Below, in pieces: positions 1 to 8,965 of a stretch of 64,000 nucleotides of DNA (positions within the stretch are counted from its first letter, which is position 1; each line of letters starts with the position of its first letter). Made by a program: the position numbers and the translations under genes. Under the pieces are notes generated by a model, which worked only from the letters and a program-made list of their open reading frames with translations, searched no databases and had not been told where the DNA came from. Source of the DNA: Rubrivivax sp. (GTDB taxonomy: Bacteria > Pseudomonadota > Gammaproteobacteria > Burkholderiales > Burkholderiaceae_C); assembly GCA_020248915.1 (NCBI GenBank), contig JADCGP010000009.1:167698-231697 (forward strand), read 5' to 3'.

Positions 1-933
1 GCCCGAGCCGGCCGAGTGCTGGATCAGGTAGCGCTGGCCGGGGCCCTGGGCGAGTACGTCGGCCACCAGCTTCCGGGTGGCATCCAGCTGGTGGTAGCGC
101 GGGAAGATCACCGCCTGCAGCTGCTTCTTCTCGTCGCGCTTGCCCACGAGGTAGCGGTGCAGGATGTCCAGCCAGCTCTCGCGCGCCCACACCTCTTCCC
201 ACAAGTACGCCGTCGCAAAGCCTCCCGGGTTGGGCGCGTTGCCAGCGCCGCCCTGGTTGCCGCGGTTGAAGGGCAGGAAGCGCGTGGCCGGGCCCGCCAG
301 GCGGGTGGTCATCATCACCTCGCTCTGGCTCACCGCGAAGTGCACCAAGGCCCCACCCGGGAAGCAGAGCACTGGTTCCGCCAGGCCGCCCTTCGGCGCG
401 GGGTGGCGGTCGAAGCGGTACTGGTCCACCGCGTCGTGCACGCTCTGCGTGAAGTTGGACTTCAACTCCACCGTGGCCACCGGCACGCCGTTCAGGCACA
501 ACACCAGGTCCACTGCCTCCTTGGGGTGGTTGGGCGAGTGGTGCACCTGCCGCAGCACGCGCAGGTGGTTGGCCCTGTAGCGCGCTTGGATAGCCGGGTT
601 GAGTCCCAGCGCCGGCTTGAACTGCGCCAGCTGCAGCGGCTCCTTCAGGCCCAGCATCTCCACGCCACGGCGCAGCACCTCCAGCGTGCCGCGCTCGTTC
701 AGGCTCTTGCGTATGCGGTCGGCCAGCACCTGCGGCAGCTGGGCGCCGTGCGTCTTCTCCAGGCGCTGCAGGCTGTCGGGCTGCGATGCCTTCAGCCAGG
801 CCAGCAGGTCGGGCAGGAACAGGCCGGTGGAAGTTTGGAACTGCTGGGCCGCATCCGCCTCGTACAGCCAGCCGTGCTGTACCAGGTGCTCGCAGATCTC
901 CGCTTCGAAGTGAACTTCCTTGTGCAAGGTCAA
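1..933 (-). CDS. hsdR: Type I restriction enzyme, HsdR subunit, N-terminal part (cut by window edge)
   Basis: The motor/nuclease subunit of a type I restriction-modification complex, which cuts DNA after ATP-driven translocation. About 311 residues are visible. They start MTLHKEVHFEAEIC, typical of HsdR, contain the N-terminal nuclease region (an ELKSN motif after a stretch reading VDLVLCLNGVP), and run off the edge in HSAGSG, the first half of the helicase Walker A loop. I chose the TTG at 931-933 because an AAGGGG Shine-Dalgarno lies 6 nt upstream and no ATG fits the conserved start. It is the last gene of the hsdM-hsdS-protease-PIN-hsdR operon, 14 nt after the PIN gene. Whether the rest is intact cannot be seen. 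Confidence 0.93.
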   Translation of the reverse strand, partial: MTLHKEVHFEAEICEHLVQHGWLYEADAAQQFQTSTGLFLPDLLAWLKASQPDSLQRLEKTHGAQLPQVLADRIRKSLNERGTLEVLRRGVEMLGLKEPLQLAQFKPALGLNPAIQARYRANHLRVLRQVHHSPNHPKEAVDLVLCLNGVPVATVELKSNFTQSVHDAVDQYRFDRHPAPKGGLAEPVLCFPGGALVHFAVSQSEVMMTTRLAGPATRFLPFNRGNQGGAGNAPNPGGFATAYLWEEVWARESWLDILHRYLVGKRDEKKQLQAVIFPRYHQLDATRKLVADVLAQGPGQRYLIQHSAGSG

Positions 934-939
934 GCCGCA

Positions 940-945
940 CCCCTT
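940..945 (-). promoter_or_regulatory. Shine-Dalgarno that decides the TTG start of hsdR
   Basis: The minus strand reads AAGGGG, six bases before the TTG at 933-931. The site lies in the short gap between the PIN gene stop and hsdR, which supports translation of hsdR from its own ribosome binding site. Confidence 0.55.
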
Positions 946-947
946 GA

Positions 948-1451
948 TCAGGCCATGCCCGGCGCAGGGCCGAGGATGAAGCGCGCCTGCTCCCGGCGCA
1001 GCATCTGGTGGGGCGAGGTGAACCCCACACCCAGGCCCACGCAGACATTGGGAATTTTGATGCGCCGCATCGTGGGTGACGCCACTTCGTGCGTCACCAC
1101 CGTGTGGTGGCCCGCCAGCGCCGCCGCCACGATCCAGTAGTCGGCCACCTGGAAAAAGGTGTTCACCGCAGCAGGCTCGAAGCCTTGCTGCAGCACCCAG
1201 GCACTCACCCGGGCGGATGCCTGCAACACCGCCGCGTCGGGCGCCGGGAAGAAGGTCTCGTTACGCTGCTCGGCCCACAGCGCCAGCTCGTCTGCACCGG
1301 CGCCCAACTCGTCGGCCACATGCCGCACGCTGCGCACGCGCCCGGCGGCGTGGGCCTGCACCAGCCAGTCCCAGAAGGCGGGGCAGAAGTCGAAGCCGTA
1401 TTGCAGGTTCTTGGCCTGGATGAAGACGTTGGCGTCCAGCAGGTAGGCCAT
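948..1451 (-). CDS. PIN-domain protein, DUF4411 type (putative ribonuclease)
   Basis: 167 residues starting MAYLLDANVFIQAKNL. The early Asp in LLDANVF and later acidic residues (DYWIVAAAL region) fit a PIN-like Mg-dependent RNase fold, and the length and start match proteins annotated DUF4411. It lies 12 nt after an ImmA/IrrE-type protease gene and 14 nt before hsdR, inside the restriction operon. From family knowledge, DUF4411 proteins often follow ImmA/IrrE proteins and the pair is considered toxin-antitoxin-like. Here I infer a co-transcribed RNase whose activity the upstream gene may restrain. No experimental function is implied. Confidence 0.8.
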   Translation of the reverse strand: MAYLLDANVFIQAKNLQYGFDFCPAFWDWLVQAHAAGRVRSVRHVADELGAGADELALWAEQRNETFFPAPDAAVLQASARVSAWVLQQGFEPAAVNTFFQVADYWIVAAALAGHHTVVTHEVASPTMRRIKIPNVCVGLGVGFTSPHQMLRREQARFILGPAPGMA

Positions 1452-1463
1452 GCGCGGTGCCGT

Positions 1464-2612
1464 TCAGGTGGGGAATCCGAGGCTGCGCCCCAGTTCATTG
1501 AACGTGCCCGGCTTGGCGATGCCGAGCATGCGGAAGGCGTCGCGGTAGAGCGTGCGGCCTTCCAGCGTGCTGGCCACCAGCGCACTGGCAAAGCGGCGGC
1601 TCACGCGGGCCACGGTAGTGCGGTAGAAGTCGCCGCCCCCGGTGTTGCGCGCAGCCAGCTGGCCCAGGCGCTGCTCTTCGTCTCGGTAGGCCTGCCAGAA
1701 CACCTCACGGTCCAGCAGGCCCACGTCAAACAGCCGGCGCAGCACCACCAGTGAACTCACCTTGAAGTGGCGCGCCAGGCGCTGCAAGGCCGCGGGCAGC
1801 GGCTCGCCGGGCTGCACGGCGGCCTGGAACTCGGCCTGCGGCACCAGCAGTTCGGCCGCCACGCGGTTGCACCAGGCTTCGGTGGCATGGTCCTGCGTGT
1901 CGGACGGCGGGGCGTTCGACACCGCGCTCTGCCCCAGCCACAGGTGCGCCAGTTCATGCGCCAGCGTGAACATCTGCGCGGCCTTGCTGTCGGCACCGTT
2001 GATAAACACCAGCGGCGCCAGCGGGTCGGCCAAGGCAAAGCCCCGGAACTCGCGCACGTCCAGGTGGCGCGCGTTGTTGTTCATCACCACGCCGCTCACC
2101 ATCACCATCACGCCGGCCGCTTCGGCCTGGGCGATGAAGAGGCGCAGTGCTTCGGCCCAAGTGGGGCAGGCGGCGCGCTCGATCACGCTGAAGCCCAGCG
2201 CCCGGCGGATGCGCTCGGCCACGGCCGGGGGCTCGCTTTGCAGGCGAACGCTGCCGATGAAGGGCAGCGGCGTCTCGCCGTTCACCAGCGCTTCGTCGCG
2301 GTACCAAGCTTGGCGGCTTTGGCAGGCGTACACCACGTCCAGCAAATTGGCGCTGACGCGCGGCACGCCCAGCCCCAGGGTGCGGAAGTCGGGGATGGGC
2401 AAGCTCTCTTGTGGCGGGGCCGGCAGAAAGAAGTAGCCCACGGGCGCGTGCGTGGCCTGTGCGTACTGCTCCAGTTGGCGCAGCGTGGGCTGGCGGGCGC
2501 CGGTTTCCCAATCGTCCAGGTGCGGGAAGCGTGCGGCCAAGGCAGTGCCGTCTAGGCCGGCCCGTTCACGGGCCCAGGCGAACAGCGCGGGGGGCACGGC
2601 GACGCGGGGCAT
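1464..2612 (-). CDS. ImmA/IrrE-family metallopeptidase with XRE-type N-terminus
   Basis: 382 residues. The N-terminus (about 1-65) reads as a helix-turn-helix of the XRE type (TALAARFPHLDDWETGARQPTLRQL). The C-terminal half has the zinc-peptidase motif HELAH in FTLAHELAHLWLG, with a downstream glutamate region (ATEAWCNRVAAELLVP). ImmA/IrrE proteases typically cleave repressors or antitoxins. It sits 17 nt after hsdS and 12 nt before the PIN gene, so it is co-transcribed with the restriction system. I infer a regulatory or antitoxin role towards the PIN protein or the operon. Confidence 0.88.
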   Translation of the reverse strand: MPRVAVPPALFAWARERAGLDGTALAARFPHLDDWETGARQPTLRQLEQYAQATHAPVGYFFLPAPPQESLPIPDFRTLGLGVPRVSANLLDVVYACQSRQAWYRDEALVNGETPLPFIGSVRLQSEPPAVAERIRRALGFSVIERAACPTWAEALRLFIAQAEAAGVMVMVSGVVMNNNARHLDVREFRGFALADPLAPLVFINGADSKAAQMFTLAHELAHLWLGQSAVSNAPPSDTQDHATEAWCNRVAAELLVPQAEFQAAVQPGEPLPAALQRLARHFKVSSLVVLRRLFDVGLLDREVFWQAYRDEEQRLGQLAARNTGGGDFYRTTVARVSRRFASALVASTLEGRTLYRDAFRMLGIAKPGTFNELGRSLGFPT

Positions 2613-2629
2613 GGTGCGGGGAGCTTAGC

Positions 2630-3922
2630 TCAGGCGGTTACGGCGTTGCGCACGTCGATCTGGCCGGTGACGGCGGCGGTGATGAGGGCGGAGCGGCGTT
2701 CGTGCAAGAGGGCAACGTAAGTCTGAGCGTCCAGCACAAGTTGATCAAACACTCTGGCGCGTTCTCGGACCTCGGTCGCTATCAGGCGCTGCTCGTCCAG
2801 CGGTGGGACCGCGATTGGCATGCGTCGTAGCGCGTCAAGAGTGATCTCCTTGAAGGTCGCTCCCTTCGCCATGCCATCGAAGTACATCTGAGCCGGCGTG
2901 CCCCTCAAGAAGTGCAGCAAGAACTCTGGCAAGACGTCAGGACCTGGGCTGACCTTAGCTGTGCCCTGCGTGAGATTGGCGCCTTCAAGTTCGGAAGGCA
3001 CAGGTAGGCACTTGCCAACCGTCGCCCGAATCGCAATCACGATGTCACCAGCCATGACCTTGGATCGCGCGTAGGACGCGTCAATCTCCGGCGTGGTTCG
3101 GCTCATGCCTTCAAGTGTCAAACCGTCGCCTGCCATGTCACTGGTCTTGATGTACGGAATGCCGCCCTCGACATGTGGACCAGCCTGAACGATGCCGTAG
3201 GTGATGCTGGTGCCTCGCTTGGCCACATACTTCAATTGCGTTGTTCGCCAGTTGTCCGGCACTTGTCCTAACCAAGACACGCCGGAGTCCTTCATCGGCG
3301 CAGCAGAGTTGAGTCCACGAGTGACGGCGTGGGAGATGGTGGCCTGGCGCTTCTCGGCCAGCAGGGCGATGAGCTTCTCCTGCTCCGCGATTAGCGCATC
3401 GATCTTGGCGGTTTCGCGGTCGAGGAATGCGACGATGGTCTCCTGTTCGTCCGCAGGAGGAAGCGCAAACGGCAATGCGCCAACGAAGTCCCAGCTTGCG
3501 CGGGGCATCTTCGAGCCAAAGGTTGATCCGTCAATGATCGAGACAACTTCGCGGCTTCGCAGTTGATAGCCAAGAAACTCAGGGACGAGGCTTTCTGCGC
3601 ATCGGATGACCAGGAAGTCCCCGACAGCCTCACCCTGCGATTCCGCAACGAGCGTCTTCGCCAAGTAAGGGCGCAGCTTTCCGAACAGGATATCTCCCGG
3701 CGTGAACTCGACTCCTTCGCCCTCGAACTCTGTTTGGGTAGGCAGGAATCGCCCGGTCCAGCTCTCGATGTTCTCCAGTGCCACGGGGCGTTCGCGGCGG
3801 TCAGTTTTCTCGGTAAGCAATCGCGTGTGTCGCTTCAAGGGTTGAAGTGCCCAATGCACGGGCACGTGGCGGAGCCAGTCCACCTCACTGGGCTTGTAGT
3901 CCGGATACGCCGGGAGCCTCAT
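2630..3922 (-). CDS. hsdS: Type I restriction-modification specificity subunit HsdS
   Basis: 430 residues from the ATG at 3922, starting [17 protein letters not shown]. It recognises the DNA target for methylation and cleavage. Two target-recognition domains are visible, each followed by a conserved helical spacer: [25 protein letters not shown] near the middle and [21 protein letters not shown] near the end. The start overlaps the hsdM stop in an ATGA, indicating translational coupling; a longer in-frame start at 4075 would overlap hsdM and is rejected. Base composition is visibly less G+C-rich than the neighbours, as is common for horizontally exchanged specificity genes. Confidence 0.93.
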   Translation of the reverse strand: MRLPAYPDYKPSEVDWLRHVPVHWALQPLKRHTRLLTEKTDRRERPVALENIESWTGRFLPTQTEFEGEGVEFTPGDILFGKLRPYLAKTLVAESQGEAVGDFLVIRCAESLVPEFLGYQLRSREVVSIIDGSTFGSKMPRASWDFVGALPFALPPADEQETIVAFLDRETAKIDALIAEQEKLIALLAEKRQATISHAVTRGLNSAAPMKDSGVSWLGQVPDNWRTTQLKYVAKRGTSITYGIVQAGPHVEGGIPYIKTSDMAGDGLTLEGMSRTTPEIDASYARSKVMAGDIVIAIRATVGKCLPVPSELEGANLTQGTAKVSPGPDVLPEFLLHFLRGTPAQMYFDGMAKGATFKEITLDALRRMPIAVPPLDEQRLIATEVRERARVFDQLVLDAQTYVALLHERRSALITAAVTGQIDVRNAVTA

Positions 3923-5760
3923 TCCGCCAACTCCCCAAGCATTGCCACGATTCGCGCCGACACCGCCTTCAACTCCTCGTCGATGGCGTGCAAGCTTCGG
4001 GGCGGCTCGAACACGTAGAAGTGCCGGTTGAACGGAACCTCGTAGCCCACTTTCCTTTTCTCGTCGTCGATCCACGCATCGGGCGCGTGCGGCAGCACCT
4101 CGCGCTGGAAGTAAGCGCCGATGTCCTCGGTCAGCGGTACGTTCTCGGTGTCGCGCAGCGCGCTGTCGGGCTGCGGCTTGCCCTTCTGCTTGCCCTTGGT
4201 GCCCAGCACCGGCTGGCCCTGCTCGTCGCGCAGCGGACGTTCCACCGTGATGGTGGTGTAGCCGAAGTCGCGGTTGTTGAAGATGCGCGAGATCGGCACA
4301 CGCTTCAGCCGTCCGCCCTCAGGCGGGAGCGGGTCGTCGTCGGTGCCGGTCACCAGCTGTGGCTCGCCCAGCGCCTTGCCATCGGCGTCAAGCGCGGTGA
4401 CGAGTTCCGCCTCGGTGAAGTCGCCGAACAGGCGCGTCACGGTGGCGATGTGCTCGTCGCTCATCTCCTTGCGCTTGCTGCCGAGGCTCTTGCGTATCTT
4501 CTGCCAGAAGCCGCTGGCGTCGATGAGCTGCACCTGCCCCTTGCGGTCGGCCGGCTTGCGGTTGGACAGGATCCACACGTAGGTGGCTATGCCCGTGTTG
4601 TAGAACATGTCGGTGGGCAGCCCGACGATGGCCTCCACCAGGTCGTTCTCCAGCACATAGCGGCGGATCTCGCTTTCGCCGCTGCCGGCGCCGCCGGTGA
4701 ACAGCGGCGAGCCGTTGAGCACGATGCCGAAGCGGCTGCCGCCTTCTGATGCCGGGCGCATCTTGCTCACCAGGTGCAGCAGGAAGAGCATGCTGCCGTC
4801 GCTCACCCGTGGCAGGCCGGGGCCGAAGCGGCCGTCGAAGCCCTTCTTCTCGTGCTCGTCGCGCACGGCCTTCTCGACCTTCTTCCACTCCACACCGAAG
4901 GGCGGGTTGGAGAGCATGTAGTCGAAGCGCCGCTGCGCGTGGCCGTCGTCGCTGAGCGTGTTGCCGGCCACGATGTTGGCCACGTCCTGGCCCTTGATCA
5001 GCATGTCGGCCTTGCAGATGGCGTAGCTCTCGTCGTTGAGCTCCTGGCCAAACATCGTCAGGCGCGCCTGCGGGTTGTGCTCCAGCAGGTACTCGCCCGC
5101 CACGCTGAGCATGCCGCCAGTGCCGGCCGTGGGGTCGTAGATGGTGCGCACCACGGCGTTGCCGGGGGTGAGCACGTCGTCGTCCTCGATGAACAGCAGG
5201 TTCACCATCAGGCGGATCACCTCGCGCGGGGTGAAGTGCTCACCGGCCGTTTCGTTGCTGATCTCGGCGAACTTGCGGATCAGTTCCTCGAACACCGCGC
5301 CCATGGCGGCGTTGTCCACCCGGCTTGGGTGCAGATCGACTTTGGCGAACTTCTCGGTCACGCGGTACAGCAGGTCGGCCTTGGCCAGTCGCTCGATTTG
5401 CGTGTGGAAATCGAAGCGCTCGAAGATGTCGCGGGCCGCAGGCGAGAAGCCTTGGATGTAGGCGTAGAGGTTCTGACGGATGTGGTCCTGGTCGCCCAGC
5501 AGCTTGCCCAGGTCCAGCGGGCTGGTGTTGAAGAAGCTCTGGCCGGCCTTGCGGAGGAGGAAAGGCTCGGGGTTCAGGCCGGCCTTGGTCTTCGCCTCGA
5601 ACTCGGCCAGCACGGCGGACTTGGTGGCTTCCAGCACGCAGTCCAGCCGGCGCAGCACCGTGAAGGGCAGGATGACGCGGCCGTACTCGCTTTGCTTGTA
5701 GTCGCCACGCAGCAGGTCGGCGACGGACCAGATGAAGGACGAGAGGGCTTGGTGGTTCAT
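3919..5760 (-). CDS. hsdM: Type I restriction-modification DNA methyltransferase HsdM
   Basis: 613 residues, the N6-adenine methyltransferase of the type I complex. It has the HsdM N-terminal helical domain ([23 protein letters not shown]), the SAM-binding motif [10 protein letters not shown] and the catalytic NPPFG motif. The C-terminal part resembles HsdM proteins with a long tail ([19 protein letters not shown]). It is the first gene of the minus-strand hsd operon; its stop overlaps the hsdS start. No clear promoter is visible upstream. Confidence 0.95.
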   Translation of the reverse strand: MNHQALSSFIWSVADLLRGDYKQSEYGRVILPFTVLRRLDCVLEATKSAVLAEFEAKTKAGLNPEPFLLRKAGQSFFNTSPLDLGKLLGDQDHIRQNLYAYIQGFSPAARDIFERFDFHTQIERLAKADLLYRVTEKFAKVDLHPSRVDNAAMGAVFEELIRKFAEISNETAGEHFTPREVIRLMVNLLFIEDDDVLTPGNAVVRTIYDPTAGTGGMLSVAGEYLLEHNPQARLTMFGQELNDESYAICKADMLIKGQDVANIVAGNTLSDDGHAQRRFDYMLSNPPFGVEWKKVEKAVRDEHEKKGFDGRFGPGLPRVSDGSMLFLLHLVSKMRPASEGGSRFGIVLNGSPLFTGGAGSGESEIRRYVLENDLVEAIVGLPTDMFYNTGIATYVWILSNRKPADRKGQVQLIDASGFWQKIRKSLGSKRKEMSDEHIATVTRLFGDFTEAELVTALDADGKALGEPQLVTGTDDDPLPPEGGRLKRVPISRIFNNRDFGYTTITVERPLRDEQGQPVLGTKGKQKGKPQPDSALRDTENVPLTEDIGAYFQREVLPHAPDAWIDDEKRKVGYEVPFNRHFYVFEPPRSLHAIDEELKAVSARIVAMLGELAE

Positions 5761-6193
5761 TCAGCGGCGGATGGGCTGGATGTGGAGGCGCGACTCCGGG
5801 ATGCCCGGCGCCGGTGACGACCTGTCCCGGTGGCGCAGGGCGGACCGATGGCACATGCCGATCGAGCCGGCGCATCGGGTCCGGCCGTGGGCCTGAAGCG
5901 CCGGAGCAATGCCGACGTCTCGGGGCAGTCGGTTAACGCCGTGGGCGGCGAGCGGGGCGGACGGGCGCGGATGGGTGTGGCCGCGTCGGCGTGACCTGCA
6001 GACACCCGCTCTTCTGCGGCGAGGGGCTGCAAACCCGCAGCCGGGCCAGGTCGGGAGTCTTCGGCCGGAGCCCACGGGATGATCCGCTGTCTGCCAGAAG
6101 GAGCCCGAAGTCGAAAGAACCGCTCCATGCCGCCTGGAGCGCCGCTTCCCGGCGGAGGGGACAACGGGCAGCACGCCCATGTCAGCCCGGTGT
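5761..6193. other. Gene-free stretch between hsdM and tRNA-Arg
   Basis: About 430 bases without a convincing gene. Frames present have arginine/proline-rich translations and no recognisable domain. It must contain the hsd promoter and, if the operon is an island, one integration junction. I see no integrase and no clear -35/-10 pair. Confidence 0.5.
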
Positions 6194-6268
6194 TGGCGCG
6201 ACCGGCAAGAATCGAACTTGCGACGCGGCCTTCGGAGGGCCGCATGATATCCACTTCACCACGGTCGC
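6194..6268 (-). tRNA. tRNA-Arg (anticodon CCG)
   Basis: The minus strand folds as a complete 75-nt tRNA. The acceptor stem is GCGACCG/CGGTCGC with discriminator G and an encoded CCA. The anticodon stem is CGGCC/GGCCG around loop CTCCGAA, giving anticodon CCG. The T arm is GCAAG/CTTGC with loop TTCGATT, and the variable loop is 4 nt. The type I restriction operon lies on its 3' side. Confidence 0.95.
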
Positions 6269-6280
6269 CGGGCAGCGCGC

Positions 6281-6286
6281 ATTCTA
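6281..6286 (-). promoter_or_regulatory. -10 element for tRNA-Arg
   Basis: TAGAAT on the minus strand, 12 nt before the mature tRNA 5' end. A G+C-rich stretch (GCGCGCTGCCCG) lies between, as in stringently controlled stable-RNA promoters. No good -35 match is visible. Confidence 0.45.
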
Positions 6287-6362
6287 CGCCGCGGGTGGCC
6301 GTGGCCCCTGCGCCGGCCGTGGACGCACCGCGCGGCCGGCCGGCTCTGCGAGGCCCCCCTCG

Positions 6363-6368
6363 TATACT
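6363..6368 (+). promoter_or_regulatory. Possible -10 element for the c-type cytochrome gene
   Basis: TATACT, about 86 nt before the ATG at 6455. A -35 element is not obvious. Confidence 0.3.
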
Positions 6369-6454
6369 CGCCGCGGCCCCCGGTCGTGCACCGCGCGACC
6401 CGGCCGCATCCGCAGCACCACAGCAGCCGCCGCACCTGCGGCGCCGACCGACGA

Positions 6455-7009
6455 ATGAGCGCACCCCACGACGCCGACGCAGCCGAGTCCCACGAGGGGC
6501 CCATCCGCACCCCCAAGCAGCTGATCTGGACCGTGGTCCTGTCGTTCGTGCTGCCGGTGGTGGTCATCATCCTGCTGGTCAACTACGTGGCCTTCGGCGA
6601 CAAGCCGGCCGCGGGCAGCCGCGGGCTGGAGGCCGAGGCCGTGGCGCAGCGCATCCAGCGCGTGGGCACGGTCGAGATCCGCGATGCCTCGGCGCCGGCC
6701 GTGCTGCGCACCGGCGAGCAGGTCTACCAGGCCCAGTGCACCGCCTGCCACGCCGTCGGCGCGGCCGGCGCGCCCAAGTCGGGCGACGCGGCGGCCTGGG
6801 CGCCCCGCATCAAGACCGGCTACGAGGCGCTGCTGAACTCCGCCCTCAAGGGCAAGGGCGCGATGGGCGCGCAGGGCGGCGGCGAGTACTCCGACTTCGA
6901 GATCGGCCTGGCCGTCGTCTACATGGTCAACCAGGCCGGCGGCAAGATGGCCGAGCCCAAGCCGCCCGCCGCTGCCGCCTCGGCGCCGCAGGCCGCGGCC
7001 AGCAAGTAG
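6455..7009 (+). CDS. Membrane-anchored c-type cytochrome (cytochrome c5 type)
   Basis: 184 residues. A hydrophobic anchor (about 23-45) is followed by a periplasmic monohaem domain with the CxxCH motif C95-TAC-H99 in YQAQCTACHAVG and candidate Met ligands in GKGAMGAQGGGEYSD. The Ala/Pro tail (PPAAAASAPQAAASK) is low-complexity. It probably transfers electrons in the periplasm. I start at the ATG at 6455 (MSAPHDADAA) rather than an upstream in-frame start at 6386, because the upstream residues are arginine-rich and unlike the family. It stands alone between a divergent tRNA and a convergent gene. Confidence 0.88.
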   Translation: MSAPHDADAAESHEGPIRTPKQLIWTVVLSFVLPVVVIILLVNYVAFGDKPAAGSRGLEAEAVAQRIQRVGTVEIRDASAPAVLRTGEQVYQAQCTACHAVGAAGAPKSGDAAAWAPRIKTGYEALLNSALKGKGAMGAQGGGEYSDFEIGLAVVYMVNQAGGKMAEPKPPAAAASAPQAAASK

Positions 7010-7021
7010 CCGGCGGCACGG

Positions 7022-7092
7022 CCCGCACCGCGGGCCTCGGGTCAGGCCACCCGCACCGCGGGCCTCGGGTCAGGCCACCCGCACCGCGGGCC
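7022..7092. repeat. 28-bp tandem repeat, 2.5 copies
   Basis: Two identical 28-bp units at 7022-7049 and 7050-7077, followed by 15 matching bases at 7078-7092. The unit begins CCCGCACCGCGGGCC and contains a short CCGCGG palindrome. It lies just after the cytochrome stop in a convergent intergenic space. Confidence 0.85.
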
Positions 7093-7167
7093 CCGGCTCC
7101 GGCGACCGCGCAGCCCACCCGCCCTGCGGCATCCAGGCCGCCCCGCGGGCGACGTGTCGCCCGCTCC

Positions 7168-7692
7168 TCAGCGCGCCGGATCGAGCCGGTAGCCAAAGCG
7201 CTGCGGCATCTGCGCAAAGGGCAGCGGCTGCGGCTGCCACAGCCCGCGCTCGACGGCGTCGGCCGCCTCGTCCATGTCCAGCGTGTGCACGATGCCGAAG
7301 CCGAGCGGCGTGTCGAGGAACAGCCGGCCCTGCTCGTCGAGCCAGGCGCTGAGCGGCTGCGTCTGCGGCCCGGTGTGCGCACTGACCTCGAAGCCGCCGT
7401 CGTGCCGCCGCACGCGCCACACGTAGGGCGCCGCCTCGAGCTGCACGTACACGCGCTGCGGCCCGTTCTGGAAGAACCAGGCGCCGGCGTCGTCGCGGCC
7501 GTAGTTGCGGTGGATGAAGCCGAGCAGCTTGTCGTGGCCGATGCGGCTGCCCTTGACGCGCGGGAACGGCCCGGCCGCCTGCGTGCGCTCGTCGCGCATG
7601 TACCACTGGCCGCGCGCGTCCAGCGCCAGCCAGCCGTGGCAGTGCGGCACGTTGGGCCACTTGGCCAGCGCCGCCTTGACGATGTCGTCCAT
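7168..7692 (-). CDS. Conserved protein of a beta-proteobacterial DUF family
   Basis: 174 residues, MDDIVKAALAKWPNVPHCHGWLALDARG. No signal peptide or membrane segment is seen. I recall near-identical starts in Burkholderiales proteins annotated with a DUF number in the 2944-2946 range, but cannot fix which. The sequence is rich in aromatic and charged residues (WFFQNGPQRVYVQLE), consistent with a small soluble beta-rich protein. It lies 46 nt after the YheT-type hydrolase and is probably co-transcribed with it. Function unknown. Confidence 0.75.
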   Translation of the reverse strand: MDDIVKAALAKWPNVPHCHGWLALDARGQWYMRDERTQAAGPFPRVKGSRIGHDKLLGFIHRNYGRDDAGAWFFQNGPQRVYVQLEAAPYVWRVRRHDGGFEVSAHTGPQTQPLSAWLDEQGRLFLDTPLGFGIVHTLDMDEAADAVERGLWQPQPLPFAQMPQRFGYRLDPAR

Positions 7693-7738
7693 CGGCTGTC
7701 GTTCCCTTCGGCTGGTGGTGCGGCGTCCGGGCGCCGCA

Positions 7739-8797
7739 TCACGGCGCCGCGTGCGCGCCGTCGGTGCCCTGCCGGGCGAGCCAGTCGGTCACGGCCTCCG
7801 GCATGGCCCAGGTGCTGGCCGGAAACCCCCCGTGCGGAAACCCCACGTGCCCACCCAGCGCCGGCCGCCACAGCGTGACGGCACCGCCGGCCGCGCCGGC
7901 CGGCGGCAGCGACGCGGCGGGCACGAAGGGGTCGTTCAAGGCGTGCACCACCAGCGCCGGGATGCGGATGCGCGCCAGGTGCGGCTTGGCCGAGGCGCGG
8001 GCCCAGTAGTCGGGCGTGTCCCTGAAGCCGTGCAGCGGCGCGGTGAACACGTCGTCGAACTCGTACAGCGTGCGCGCGCGCACGAGCCGCTCGCGATCGA
8101 ACAGGCCCGGGTGCTGCCGCAGCTTGGCCAGCGCCTTGGGCTTCATCGTGGCGAGGAACATGCGCGAGTAGACCAGCCGGTTGAAGCCGCGGTCGATGGC
8201 CGCGCCGGCGGCCGCCAGGTCGATCGGCGAGCACACCGCCGCCACCGCGTGCGCCGTGCGCGCCGCCGCCGCGCCGCTCTCCTGCGCCCAGCGCAGCAGC
8301 GCGTTGCCGCCGAGCGAGATGCCCACCACCCGCAGCGGCGCGCCGTGCTGCCGGCGCAGCCGGTCCAGGATCCAGCCCACCTCCTCGAAGTCACCCGAGT
8401 GGTAGGCGCGCGGCGCCAGGTTCAGCGTGCCCGAGCAGCCGCGGAAGTGCGGCACCGAGAACGCCCAGCCGCGCGCGCGCGCGGCGTCGGCGAAGGCCAG
8501 CGCGTACTGACTCTGGCTGCTGCCCTCCAGGCCGTGGAACAGCACGAGGTGCTGCGCGGGCGGCGCAGCACCGGTGCCGCGCTCGAGGTGATCGACGTCG
8601 ATGAAGTCGCCGTCGGGCGTGGTCCAGCGCTCGCGCACGAAGCGCGGGCGCGGGCCGCGGTGCGGCCGCGCGAGCTTGGCCGCCCAGATGGTCTGCAGGT
8701 TGCCGCCGGGCAGCCAGCGCGGGGTGCGGAAGCGGTCGGGCGCGGTCGCCGCGGCAGCGGCGTTTCCGCCGTGCCCGGGTGCGGCCGGATCGGTCAC
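7739..8797 (-). CDS. YheT-type alpha/beta hydrolase
   Basis: 352 residues. It has the family start PRWLPGGNLQTIWAA, the oxyanion region LFHGLEGSS and a nucleophile elbow GISLGGN with Ser151. A C-terminal acid/His region (HALNDPFVP and GGHVGFPHG) completes the triad. The COG0429 family comprises cytoplasmic esterases whose bacterial substrate is not established. The only plausible start is the GTG at 8797. It is the first gene of a two-gene minus-strand unit. Confidence 0.88.
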   Translation of the reverse strand: MTDPAAPGHGGNAAAAATAPDRFRTPRWLPGGNLQTIWAAKLARPHRGPRPRFVRERWTTPDGDFIDVDHLERGTGAAPPAQHLVLFHGLEGSSQSQYALAFADAARARGWAFSVPHFRGCSGTLNLAPRAYHSGDFEEVGWILDRLRRQHGAPLRVVGISLGGNALLRWAQESGAAAARTAHAVAAVCSPIDLAAAGAAIDRGFNRLVYSRMFLATMKPKALAKLRQHPGLFDRERLVRARTLYEFDDVFTAPLHGFRDTPDYWARASAKPHLARIRIPALVVHALNDPFVPAASLPPAGAAGGAVTLWRPALGGHVGFPHGGFPASTWAMPEAVTDWLARQGTDGAHAAP

Positions 8798-8812
8798 GGC
8801 GCGTCAGAGGGC

Positions 8813-8959
8813 GAGAGGCAATCCGGCGTCGCCGAGGGCGCTGTCCGAGGCATCCCGATCCAGGCGCAAAGCGCGGCGGCAGGGCGGGCTGCGGCGGGCA
8901 TCGGCAACGCCGAGCGGGGCGTGGCGGGCAGTCACGGCGGCCATGATGGATTGCCTCTC
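8813..8959. repeat. 147-bp intergenic segment bounded by a perfect 12-bp inverted repeat
   Basis: GAGAGGCAATCC at 8813-8824 is matched by its exact reverse complement at 8948-8959, filling nearly all of the space between two minus-strand genes. A direct copy of GTCACGGCG lies at 8793-8801 and 8931-8939. There is no coding frame and no clear target-site duplication. It could be a MITE-like remnant or a long RNA stem. Confidence 0.6.
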
Positions 8960-8965
8960 AACGGC

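Noticed and set aside
3923..4075. Longer HsdS start at 4075
   Set aside because: It would overlap hsdM by 157 bp; the ATG at 3922 with an ATGA overlap starts exactly at the conserved MRLPAYPDY.
5991..6458. Small open frame across the tRNA-Arg gene
   Set aside because: It runs through a complete tRNA and has no domain or ribosome site.
7022..7092. CRISPR array
   Set aside because: The 28-bp units are directly adjacent with no spacers and no cas genes are near; it is a plain tandem repeat.
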